This document shows positions 1 to 5,085 of a DNA stretch of 7,327 nucleotides, in pieces. The notes beneath the pieces were generated by a model. The model did not search any database, was not told the DNA's origin, and saw nothing but the letters and a program-made list of their open reading frames with translations. The position numbers were made by a program, and so were the translations under genes. The stretch's first letter is position 1, and every line of letters begins with the position of its first letter. This DNA is from Clostridiales bacterium (lineage in GTDB: Bacteria > Bacillota > Clostridia > Oscillospirales > Oscillospiraceae): positions 1,426 to 8,752 of the forward strand of contig JAHZEE010000062.1 in NCBI GenBank assembly GCA_019421975.1, given 5' to 3'.

Positions 1-750
1 GAGGTCCTGCATAAAGGCGCCCACACGCTCGCGGATGACGCCGAAATACTGATCGTCCATCTCCTGTCCCTTGGGCGCAGGCGCGCCAAACAGGGTCCGC
101 CCGGTGTAGATGAGGTCCCGGCGCTGTAAGTACTTGTCGCGGTCCACCAGGAAATACTCCTGCTCCGGCCCCACATAGGCCGTCACCTTGGCAGACTGCT
201 GGTCCCCGAACAGCCGCACAATCCGCAGCGCCTGGTCAGAGAGCGCCTGCATGGAGCGCAGCAGCGGCGTTTTGGTGTCCAGCGCCTCGCCGGTATAGGA
301 GATGAAAATGGTCGGGATGCACAGAATGATGCCGGCCGACTGCTCTTTCAAGAAGGCGGGGGAGCTCATATCCCATGCGGTGTAGCCGCGGGCATAGGCG
401 GTCTCCCGCAGGCCGCCGGAGGGAAACGATGAGGCGTCCGACTCCCCCATGATGAGCTGCTTGCCTGTGAGCTGCAGCAGGGTCTTCCCATCCACCGGCG
501 CGGTGATAAAGGCGTCGTGTTTTTCCGCCGTGACGCCTGTGAGCGGTTGAAACCAGTGGCTGTAGTGGGTGGCGCCCTTCTCCAGCGCCCACTCCTTCAT
601 GGCATTGGCCACACAGTCGGCCGTCTCCATGGAGATCTGGCCGCCGTTCTCCATGACATGCAGCACCTCTGCAAATACCTTTTTGGGCAAGCGCTCCCGC
701 ATCACTGATACGCTGAACACATTCGTTCCAAAAATCTCGGAGATGTTCAT
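1..750 (-). CDS. glnN: Glutamine synthetase type III, N-terminal part (runs off window)
   Basis: Glutamine synthetase makes glutamine from glutamate, ammonia and ATP in the cytoplasm, the entry step of nitrogen assimilation. The frame is open from ATG at 750 to the window edge, giving 250 complete codons of a protein that is usually about 700 residues, so the C-terminal two thirds lie outside. Type III features are clear: the start MNISEIFGTNVFS, the stretch WALEKGATHYSHWFQP (residues 54-69), TAEKHDAF (74-81), the FPSGGLRETAYARGYTAWD block (109-127), and GPEQEYFLVD (194-203), whose glutamates match metal and substrate ligands of the catalytic domain. AAGGA at 761-765 lies 10 nt before this ATG. 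An ATG at 755 is out of frame and stops at once. The leader holds two predicted RNA hairpins (772-819). The closest upstream gene on this strand ends at 928, so glnN probably has its own promoter. Family call very sure. Confidence 0.96.
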   Translation of the reverse strand, partial: MNISEIFGTNVFSVSVMRERLPKKVFAEVLHVMENGGQISMETADCVANAMKEWALEKGATHYSHWFQPLTGVTAEKHDAFITAPVDGKTLLQLTGKQLIMGESDASSFPSGGLRETAYARGYTAWDMSSPAFLKEQSAGIILCIPTIFISYTGEALDTKTPLLRSMQALSDQALRIVRLFGDQQSAKVTAYVGPEQEYFLVDRDKYLQRRDLIYTGRTLFGAPAPKGQEMDDQYFGVIRERVGAFMQDL

Positions 751-771
751 TTCATATCGTTCCTTTCCATA

Positions 772-819
772 TTCTGTCCAACAAGACAGAACGGCATCCA
801 CCCACTTGCGGACACCGTT
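772..819 (-). promoter_or_regulatory. Tandem hexaloop hairpins in the glnN leader
   Basis: Read on the minus strand, 819-790 folds into a 12-bp stem with loop AAGUGG. Three G-U pairs make it continuous as RNA although the DNA repeat is imperfect. It is followed directly by 791-772, stem UUCUGUC/GACAGAA with loop UUGUUG. The two share bases 790-791. The second hairpin ends 4 nt before the purine-rich ribosome binding region (768-761). Wobble-containing stems argue for RNA structure rather than a protein-binding palindrome. There is no U-run after either stem, so neither is an intrinsic terminator. Paired hexaloop hairpins recall ANTAR-protein targets, known upstream of nitrogen genes, but the loops lack the A1/G4 pattern expected there. 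Function is inference. Confidence 0.4.
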
Positions 820-873
820 GTCAATTCTCACTATTTAAAACGGATCCCCCGGTTTTTCCAGCTTAACACAGAT

Positions 874-902
874 AGCATAGCGTAATCGCCGGAAAAAAGC
901 AA
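874..902 (-). promoter_or_regulatory. Possible glnN promoter
   Basis: On the minus strand TTGCTT (902-897) and TATGCT (879-874) are separated by 17 nt. Matches to consensus are 3/6 and 4/6, so this is weak. It would give a leader of about 115 nt that includes both predicted hairpins. The rest of the 177-nt gap 751-927 shows no gene. Confidence 0.28.
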
Positions 903-913
903 GAATTTTTTCC
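891..913 (-). terminator. Weak A/T hairpin after the GNAT gene
   Basis: GGAAAAAA (913-906 on the minus strand) pairs with TTTTTTCC (898-891) across a 7-nt loop, 15 nt after the stop codon of the 928-1752 gene. The stem is mostly A-U and no extra U-run follows, so termination would be inefficient. It overlaps the -35 of the possible glnN promoter, and probably only one of the two calls is right. Confidence 0.25.
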
Positions 914-927
914 CGCACACGGCGCAG

Positions 928-1752
928 CTACTCCAGTGCCAGGCCCAAATAGCCGGCCTGATCCAGGTCTCTGCGCCAGGTGCGCAGCATTCCAAATGGC
1001 TGCCCGGTCCCCGGAGTGCAGATCCGATAGGTCTGCGCCGGGTACAATTGCGCGATCTGTGCCACCGCCCGGCGCTGCAGCTCCGGCGGCGCCAGCAGCT
1101 CCGGCACATAGCATATTCCCTCCGTCCCGTTTACCACCGCGCAGGCCGTCTGTCCGGCAATCTGCATCTGCAGCAGCGCGCCGCCGGACTCCGCCGCAGA
1201 CACCTGCTGAAATTCCAGATAGGCCGCGGGCAGATGAATGTGGGACTGGCCCGCCAGGAGCTGTTCCCGCAGCGCGCCATAGGCCCTCGCGTCGATCTGC
1301 ACGGTTCGGTCCGCCGGATCCAAAGCGGCCGGCGCGGACAGCTGCCGCTCCGTACGGCTCGACCAGTCCCGGTATCCTCTGGCCCGGTAGAAATCCCGCA
1401 GGGACGGCTCGCCCGGCACCAGCAGCAGTCCTTCGGCGCCGCGCTGCGCCGCCAAAACGGCCGTCTGCTCCAGCAGCGCCGTCGCCAGCCCCGCACCGGA
1501 ACACTCCGGCAGGGTTGCCACAGCATACAGATACCACAGCTGGGTCTGCCCTTGTCCCCAGAGCCAGCGCACGGGGAAGATGGACGCCATGGCCGCCAGC
1601 TTCCCACACTGGCGCAGCACAAAGATCCGCTCAGGCGCAAAGCAGGTGTCCCAAAATGCGCCTATGAGCTTCTCTGAATCTCCAAAGGCGCGCTGCCACA
1701 GCGATACAACCTGCGGCCGCTCTGCCGCTGTGGCCCAGCCAAACTCCCGCAT
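928..1752 (-). CDS. GNAT family N-acetyltransferase (substrate unknown)
   Basis: A 274-residue protein with a GNAT acetyltransferase domain in its first half, expected to move an acyl group from acyl-CoA to an amine. The beta4/alpha3 region reads LYAVATLPECSGAGLATALL (about residues 75-94). The pyrophosphate-binding loop Q/R-x-x-G-x-G/A appears as E83-C-S-G86-A-G88, so the usual first basic or polar residue is a glutamate. A YRARGY-type segment follows, as is common after this fold. Residues from about 140 on form a second, less recognisable half that could be a degenerate second GNAT-like or SCP2-like domain. Start: ATG at 1752 lies one base after the TGA of the upstream gene and 6 nt after GGAAGGAGG (1767-1759), which fits far better than the ATG at 1776 inside the upstream gene. 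It is translationally coupled to the LPG_synthase_C gene, suggesting joint function. Substrate unknown. Confidence 0.85.
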   Translation of the reverse strand: MREFGWATAAERPQVVSLWQRAFGDSEKLIGAFWDTCFAPERIFVLRQCGKLAAMASIFPVRWLWGQGQTQLWYLYAVATLPECSGAGLATALLEQTAVLAAQRGAEGLLLVPGEPSLRDFYRARGYRDWSSRTERQLSAPAALDPADRTVQIDARAYGALREQLLAGQSHIHLPAAYLEFQQVSAAESGGALLQMQIAGQTACAVVNGTEGICYVPELLAPPELQRRAVAQIAQLYPAQTYRICTPGTGQPFGMLRTWRRDLDQAGYLGLALE

Positions 1753-1753
1753 C

Positions 1754-2647
1754 TCACGCCTCCTTCCAGCCGGCATGGTACTTCTCGATCATCAGAGCCG
1801 GACGGTAGGACTCCTTGGCCTTCCGCAGACCCGGCAGACCCATGTCATCCTCCCGGTTCAAATAGCGCACCTGGGGATAGCGCGCCTGAATCCAGCGGGC
1901 AAACTCCCGGTTTACAATGGTATAGGCCCCTTGGATCTCGCCGTCCGCCTTTTCAAAGTGGACATCATAGAGGGCCGGCCCCATCCGTTTTCCCATGGTA
2001 AAGGCGACCGGGCCGTCCCGGGTGACAATCATCAGTCCCTCCAGCCCCAGCGCCTCAAAATTCTCTATGGCCACCGCCACAGCCGTGTCCTCCTGCAGCG
2101 GCGCCTGCTCCCGCTCCGCCTGCCAGACGCGCTCTATCTCCACACAGCTTTTGAGATTGTCCGCATTCAGCTCCACCGCCTGCCACTCCGGGTACTGCTC
2201 GACAAACCGGTTGATGTGATTTCGCTTTGCCTGCAGCTTCTTCCCCTGCAGCGTGGCCAGGCGCTCAATTTCGTAGACATAGTCAAATCCGTCCCGGTCC
2301 GCTGAAAAGTCGAATTTTCCCGGATACCACTGCTCCAGCTCGTCCATCTGCCGGGCGGTCAGACCGATCAGCTCCAGCCGCTCGCCCCGCGCTGCGGCAT
2401 CCTCCACCAGTGCCTGCACCGCCTGCTGCGGCTCTCCCAGGCCAGAGGGAAATAGATGGTACACCGCTTTCGGCTGCGTGTAGCGCAGCAGCACAAAGTC
2501 CTTCCACCGGGCAATGCTCTGGCCATAGGTCTTCTGCCAGACAAAGATATTGGTAACATTGTTTTCACACCCCCACTTGCCGGAGGCGAAGAGCAGCGGC
2601 TCTGCCCAGGTCCGGTCTGAAAGCCGGGGGGGTCGATAGTCGATCAT
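1754..2647 (-). CDS. LPG_synthase_C / DUF2156 domain protein
   Basis: A 297-residue soluble protein of the family that matches the C-terminal catalytic domain of MprF-type phosphatidylglycerol lysyltransferases (tandem GNAT-like fold). MprF moves an aminoacyl group from tRNA to a lipid. This protein has no membrane segments, so its acceptor need not be a lipid and its reaction is unproved. Family marks: EIERLATLQGKK followed by KRNHINRF (about residues 126-148), LYDVHFEKADGEIQGAY plus VNREFA (about 233-256), and YLNREDDMGLPGLRKAKESY (about 262-281) near the C-terminus. ATG 2647 is the natural start, with AGGAG 11 nt upstream, a little far. A strong promoter lies 50-80 nt upstream. It is the first gene of a two-gene unit with the GNAT gene, whose start lies one base beyond its stop. 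Family call firm, substrate unknown. Confidence 0.9.
   Translation of the reverse strand: MIDYRPPRLSDRTWAEPLLFASGKWGCENNVTNIFVWQKTYGQSIARWKDFVLLRYTQPKAVYHLFPSGLGEPQQAVQALVEDAAARGERLELIGLTARQMDELEQWYPGKFDFSADRDGFDYVYEIERLATLQGKKLQAKRNHINRFVEQYPEWQAVELNADNLKSCVEIERVWQAEREQAPLQEDTAVAVAIENFEALGLEGLMIVTRDGPVAFTMGKRMGPALYDVHFEKADGEIQGAYTIVNREFARWIQARYPQVRYLNREDDMGLPGLRKAKESYRPALMIEKYHAGWKEA
1759..1767 (-). promoter_or_regulatory. Ribosome binding site that fixes the GNAT start
   Basis: GGAAGGAGG (1767-1759) is a near-perfect Shine-Dalgarno sequence inside the last codons of the upstream gene, 6 nt before ATG 1752. It excludes the longer start at 1776. Confidence 0.85.
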
Positions 2648-2695
2648 CTTGTTTGCAACTCCTAGTCTTTTACTATCATTTTGCCTATTCTGTCT

Positions 2696-2724
2696 ATTTT
2701 ATCGCGCGGCCGCGCACTTGTCAA
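2696..2724 (-). promoter_or_regulatory. Strong sigma-A type promoter for the LPG_synthase_C/GNAT unit
   Basis: TTGACA (2724-2719) is a perfect -35 and TAAAAT (2701-2696) a 5/6 -10, exactly 17 nt apart on the minus strand. A start near 2689 gives a 5' leader of about 42 nt to ATG 2647. The spacer is very GC-rich because it contains a 12-bp palindrome. Confidence 0.8.
2704..2715. repeat. 12-bp GC palindrome in promoter spacer
   Basis: GCGCGGCCGCGC is a perfect palindrome whose centre (2709/2710) falls at the middle of the 17-nt spacer of the minus-strand promoter. It contains a NotI site. It could be an operator or, since it lies upstream of transcription, just a stiff spacer. It could not act as an RNA hairpin of that transcript. 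Confidence 0.6.
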
Positions 2725-2740
2725 TTGCGAGATCACGCCC

Positions 2741-2769
2741 TTGTATCACGGCCCCGCCTGTGTTAGTAT
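2741..2769 (+). promoter_or_regulatory. Probable promoter for the plus-strand GNAT gene
   Basis: TTGTAT (2741-2746) and TAGTAT (2764-2769) are 17 nt apart, with 3/6 and 4/6 matches. It is weaker than the divergent promoter, but the sequence just after its -10 is identical to that of the minus promoter, which supports it. A start near 2776 would leave almost no leader before TTG 2779, pointing to a later translation start. Confidence 0.5.
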
Positions 2770-2778
2770 AGACAGAAG

Positions 2779-3351
2779 TTGATTCCAGCCAATCCATCAG
2801 ATGGGCAGAAGGGAGAACAGACGGAGCTGAAATTTTTGGATGCGCGCTCCCACCGGCAGGAAATCCGGCGGCTCTATACCACCGCTTTTCCAAGGCAGGA
2901 GCGGGCGCCCTTGGCATTTCTCTTTCACCGGGCCAAACGGGGAAAGGCGGATTTTCAGGCTGTTTTCGATGGTGAAACCTTTGTCGGTCTGACCTTGGTC
3001 GCCGGGACAAACGACATTGTAACGCTGATGTTCTTTGCCATTGAGGACGCTGTGCGCGGCAGGGGCTATGGAAGCCGGATCCTGCGTGCTGTACAGCAGA
3101 AATATCATGGAAAAAGGTTGTTTCTCAACATAGAGCCGCTGGATCCGGCGGCCCCCAACTATGCACAGCGCGTGAAGCGAAAGGCGTTTTATCTCCGAAA
3201 CGGCTTTGAGGATCTGCAGTATACCGTCCGGGAGGCCGGCGTGACCTACGAGATGCTGTCCTTTGGAGGGCCTGTGAGCCGCCGGGAATATGAGCAGGTT
3301 ATGCAGGTGCTGTTTGGCCGTTTGTTGTACTTTCTCATTCGAAACCTGTGA
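2779..3351 (+). CDS. GNAT family N-acetyltransferase
   Basis: A single-domain acetyltransferase of up to 190 residues, the usual size for the family. Numbered from TTG 2779, strand beta1 is ELKFLD (16-21), followed by helix HRQEIRRLYTTAF (25-37). Motif A is complete: VRGRGYGSRIL (92-102), with R93-x-x-G96-x-G98 for acyl-CoA binding. Downstream is an NYAQR/KRKAFYLRNGF segment typical of a clostridial GNAT subgroup. Substrate unknown. The start is unclear: TTG 2779 is the only ATG/GTG/TTG in frame ahead of beta1, but it has no ribosome binding site and almost coincides with the predicted transcript start. AAGGGAG (2809-2815) is well placed for ACG 2821, which would give (M)ELKFLDARS, the expected family start. 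TTG 2836 would remove beta1. It is the only plus-strand gene, divergent from the LPG_synthase_C unit and convergent with the glyoxalase gene, and ends at a strong terminator. Confidence 0.85.
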   Translation: MIPANPSDGQKGEQTELKFLDARSHRQEIRRLYTTAFPRQERAPLAFLFHRAKRGKADFQAVFDGETFVGLTLVAGTNDIVTLMFFAIEDAVRGRGYGSRILRAVQQKYHGKRLFLNIEPLDPAAPNYAQRVKRKAFYLRNGFEDLQYTVREAGVTYEMLSFGGPVSRREYEQVMQVLFGRLLYFLIRNL

Positions 3352-3361
3352 TATATCCCAA

Positions 3362-3397
3362 AAAGAGGGGGCGTCTCAACCAAGACGCCCCCTCTTT
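3362..3397. terminator. Bidirectional intrinsic terminator
   Basis: A perfect 15-bp inverted repeat, AAAGAGGGGGCGTCT (3362-3376) and its complement (3383-3397), with a 6-nt loop CAACCA. The GC core is flanked by A-runs on one side and T-runs on the other, so it can end transcription both of the plus-strand GNAT gene (stop at 3351) and of the convergent glyoxalase unit (stop at 3410). Confidence 0.95.
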
Positions 3398-3409
3398 CTA
3401 AATGGACTC

Positions 3410-3781
3410 TCACTGTTTTGCAGGCACGACCTCCAGCCAATAGCCGTCCGGGTCCTCTACAAAATAAATCCCCATCTCCGGATTGTCCAGACAGATGCAG
3501 CCCATCTTCTCGTGCTTTTCATGGGCCGCATCCATATCCTCTGTCGCAAAGGCCAGGTGAAATTCACACTCGCCCAGGTCATATTTCTGAGGATGGTCCT
3601 TCAGGCAGGTCAGCTCCAGCACGAAGTCCGTGGTCTCATTTCCCAGATAGACAATCTGAAATGCGCCGTTTTTCGGCGTAATGCGCCGGACTTCCCGGAG
3701 GCCAAACGCCTGCTCATAGAACGCCATGGATGTCTCTAAATTGGCAACATTAAAATTTTGGTGTACCATTTGAAATCTCAT
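3410..3781 (-). CDS. gloA: Glyoxalase I family (lactoylglutathione lyase-like) protein
   Basis: A 123-residue VOC-fold protein of glyoxalase I type, which isomerises the hemithioacetal of methylglyoxal and a thiol and so detoxifies a glycolytic by-product in the cytosol. All four expected metal ligands are visible: H7 (QMVHQN), E56 (VLELT), H75 (EFHLAF) and E117 (YWLEVV), spaced as in bacterial metal-dependent GloA. The GCICLDN and GIYFVEDPDGYWLEVVP blocks are typical of clostridial homologues. Such organisms often lack glutathione, so the thiol partner is open. ATG 3781 follows AGGAGGAG (3795-3788) by 6 nt, and this site overlaps the stop codon of the upstream hydrolase gene, so the two are translationally coupled. 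It is the last gene before the shared terminator. The family is certain; the exact substrate is inferred. Confidence 0.92.
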   Translation of the reverse strand: MRFQMVHQNFNVANLETSMAFYEQAFGLREVRRITPKNGAFQIVYLGNETTDFVLELTCLKDHPQKYDLGECEFHLAFATEDMDAAHEKHEKMGCICLDNPEMGIYFVEDPDGYWLEVVPAKQ

Positions 3782-3793
3782 TTTGTGCTCCTC

Positions 3794-4495
3794 CTAACAA
3801 GAAAAAACCTGATTTTGCGTGGTGATCTCCATGACCTGGTCCCGGTACGGCGCCGAAGCCTTCCGGGCCTTCAGGCGGGCAGTCACGGTGTAGTCATCCC
3901 AGAAGTGCATGGGAAAAATCCGGTCTGCCTGTACCGCGCGTGCAAAGGCATCCAGACCCCAGTCGAAAGCATCCTCCAGCCTGGGATCCAACGGCACAAA
4001 CGCCAGGTCAAAGTGCCGGCCGCGCAGCTTGTCCAGCTGGGCAAAGTAGGCCTGTCTCATCCCCGCCGCCTCCTCAGGCGTGTCGTCCGGCCAGGCCCAC
4101 CAGTTGAGATCGCCGGCATGGTAGAGCTGCACCTGCTCCGTCTGTACCACAAACGCCACTCCGGCGTCGGTGGACTTGAGCGTCTCAATGCACCCATCTG
4201 CCACCCGGTAGGACCGGTTGGGCGCCACCCGAAGGACGCGGGTGTCCGGCACGCCGTAGCGCACATTGTCCGGATGGCGGATCTGCCTTGCCAGGACGAA
4301 TTGAACCTGCGGCGCCGCGCCGAACCAGGCGAAGATCTCCGGATTGAAGTGGTCCGGATGGCTGTGGCTGACGCAGACATAGACCGGTTTTTCGGCGGGC
4401 AGCGCAATCGCCGGCCGCTCATAGGCGTCAAAGAGCCAGCAGCTCTTCTCCAGCTCTACAAAAAATCCGCTGTGATGTAAGTAGGTAATCTGCAA
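3794..4495 (-). CDS. Metallo-beta-lactamase fold metal-dependent hydrolase
   Basis: A 233-residue MBL-fold protein, distantly UlaG-like. The metal motif H44-S-H46-P-D48-H49 is intact, D129 sits in YHAGDLNWW, and H197 sits in FPMHFWDD, so metal binding is likely. The STDAGVAFVV block (108-117) and FVPLDPR (166-172) are typical of a clostridial subfamily whose substrate is not known to me. No signal peptide, so cytoplasmic. The start is TTG 4495: AAGGAG (4509-4504) lies 8 nt upstream, and the nearby ATG at 4503 is out of frame. The protein begins MQITYLHHSGFFVEL, the normal first strand of the fold. It is the first gene of a two-gene unit with the glyoxalase gene, 12 nt apart. Glyoxalase II enzymes are also MBL-fold, so a role in thioester hydrolysis after GloA is conceivable, but this protein does not carry the glyoxalase II signature. 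Confidence 0.9.
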   Translation of the reverse strand: MQITYLHHSGFFVELEKSCWLFDAYERPAIALPAEKPVYVCVSHSHPDHFNPEIFAWFGAAPQVQFVLARQIRHPDNVRYGVPDTRVLRVAPNRSYRVADGCIETLKSTDAGVAFVVQTEQVQLYHAGDLNWWAWPDDTPEEAAGMRQAYFAQLDKLRGRHFDLAFVPLDPRLEDAFDWGLDAFARAVQADRIFPMHFWDDYTVTARLKARKASAPYRDQVMEITTQNQVFSC

Positions 4496-4503
4496 TGTCC
4501 CAT

Positions 4504-4509
4504 CTCCTT
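4504..4509 (-). promoter_or_regulatory. Ribosome binding site supporting a TTG start
   Basis: AAGGAG (4509-4504) is 8 nt before TTG 4495. The ATG that starts inside the same stretch is out of frame, so the site supports TTG as the start of the MBL-fold gene. Confidence 0.75.
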
Positions 4510-4527
4510 GTAGACCGGTTTTCCTTC

Positions 4528-4556
4528 AATCTACCAGACTTTTTTAAAAGATGCAA
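4528..4556 (-). promoter_or_regulatory. Probable promoter of the MBL/glyoxalase unit
   Basis: TTGCAT (4556-4551) and TAGATT (4533-4528) lie 17 nt apart on the minus strand, in an A/T-rich stretch that stands out from the GC-rich surroundings. A start near 4521 gives a leader of about 25 nt to TTG 4495. Matches to consensus are moderate (3/6 and 4/6). Confidence 0.45.
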
Positions 4557-4588
4557 TCGAATGTGAAAAAATACGCCGGGAGGCAGGA

Positions 4589-4623
4589 GAAAGCGGCCCG
4601 AATCTGAGATTCGAGCCGCTTTC
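4589..4623 (-). terminator. Hairpin ending the TRAP/HIT operon
   Basis: Arms 4623-4607 and 4605-4589 form a 17-base inverted repeat with a single G-U pair around a one-base centre, so in RNA a stem of about 14-15 bp with a small loop. It begins 13 nt after the HIT stop codon. The T-run on the minus strand (4571-4566) lies some 17 nt beyond the stem rather than next to it, so this may be a weak terminator or a 3'-end stabilising structure. Confidence 0.65.
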
Positions 4624-4635
4624 CGGGCAATTGAT

Positions 4636-5061
4636 TTAGGGCATCATGTTCTGTAACTCCGCCCGAATCTGTTCGATCCGTTCCTCATACTGCTCCGCGC
4701 TGAGCACCGTCGCCGGTCTGTCGTCGCGGAATGGGCCGCCCCAGTCGGGTCCGTCCTGATACTTGGGCGTCACATGGATATGCAGATGGGAGAGCAGATC
4801 TCCGTAAGTCGCATAGTTGATCTTATCTGCATGGAACAGCTTCTGCACCGCCTTGGCGGTCGCGGCAACCGCCGCGATCAAATCCGCCTGCTCCGATCCG
4901 CTCAGCTCATACCACTCTTTCTTGTGATCGCGATAGGCCACGATGCACTTTCCCTTGTGGGTCTGATCGCGGAACAGGTAGATATCCGCGTTGCGGTAGG
5001 AGCAGATGGGGAGCATCTTTTCGAGCAGATCTGCCCCCTTTTCACAGTACTGACAGCTCAT
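4636..5061 (-). CDS. HIT (histidine triad) family protein
   Basis: A 141-residue protein of the HIT superfamily, nucleotide-binding hydrolases or transferases acting on phosphoramidates and dinucleotides such as adenosine 5'-phosphoramidate. The catalytic triad H92-L-H94-I-H96-V-T is intact inside LLSHLHIHVTPKY. An N-terminal C3-x-x-C6 pair could be half of the zinc site known in some HIT proteins. The tail after the triad (DGPDWGGPF) is usual for a bacterial subgroup. ATG 5061 follows AGAGGTGG by about 7 nt. The gene starts 24 nt after dctM ends, with no terminator between, so it is probably the last cistron of the TRAP operon. A hairpin follows its stop. Its link to transport is unclear. 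Family certain, substrate unknown. Confidence 0.93.
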   Translation of the reverse strand: MSCQYCEKGADLLEKMLPICSYRNADIYLFRDQTHKGKCIVAYRDHKKEWYELSGSEQADLIAAVAATAKAVQKLFHADKINYATYGDLLSHLHIHVTPKYQDGPDWGGPFRDDRPATVLSAEQYEERIEQIRAELQNMMP

Positions 5062-5085
5062 CTGTTTTCCACCTCTCTACCTCTA

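Larger units (their letters stand above)
2688..2777. repeat. 10-bp inverted repeat at both divergent promoters
   Basis: TTCTGTCTAT (2688-2697) and ATAGACAGAA (2768-2777) are exact inverted copies. Each copy begins with the last two bases of a predicted -10 box and covers the transcription start area, one copy per divergent promoter. The symmetry suggests a shared operator or a shared initially transcribed sequence. This is inference from position only. Confidence 0.55.

Noticed and set aside
796..824. TTGACA at 824-819 as the glnN -35
   Set aside because: No acceptable -10 at 16-18 nt (GGTGGA, GTGGAT or TGGATG), and it overlaps the predicted RNA hairpin.
517..838. Overlapping plus-strand frames opposite glnN
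   Set aside because: They are antisense to a clear glutamine synthetase, have no ribosome binding site and show no family-like sequence.
863..1677. Long overlapping frames on both strands within the GNAT gene, rich in Arg, Pro, Ala and Gly
   Set aside because: Typical shadows of a GC-rich gene; only the 928-1752 frame shows domain motifs and a good ribosome binding site.
1753..1776. Longer start of the GNAT protein at ATG 1776
   Set aside because: It lies inside the upstream gene, the added residues PAGRRRE are not domain-like, and the strong Shine-Dalgarno points to ATG 1752.
2699..3010. Minus-strand frame across the divergent promoter region and the start of the GNAT gene
   Set aside because: It runs through both predicted promoters and has no family similarity that I can recognise.
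3758..4480. 240-codon plus-strand frame opposite the MBL-fold gene
   Set aside because: Antisense to a gene with intact metal motifs; no recognisable domain or ribosome binding site.
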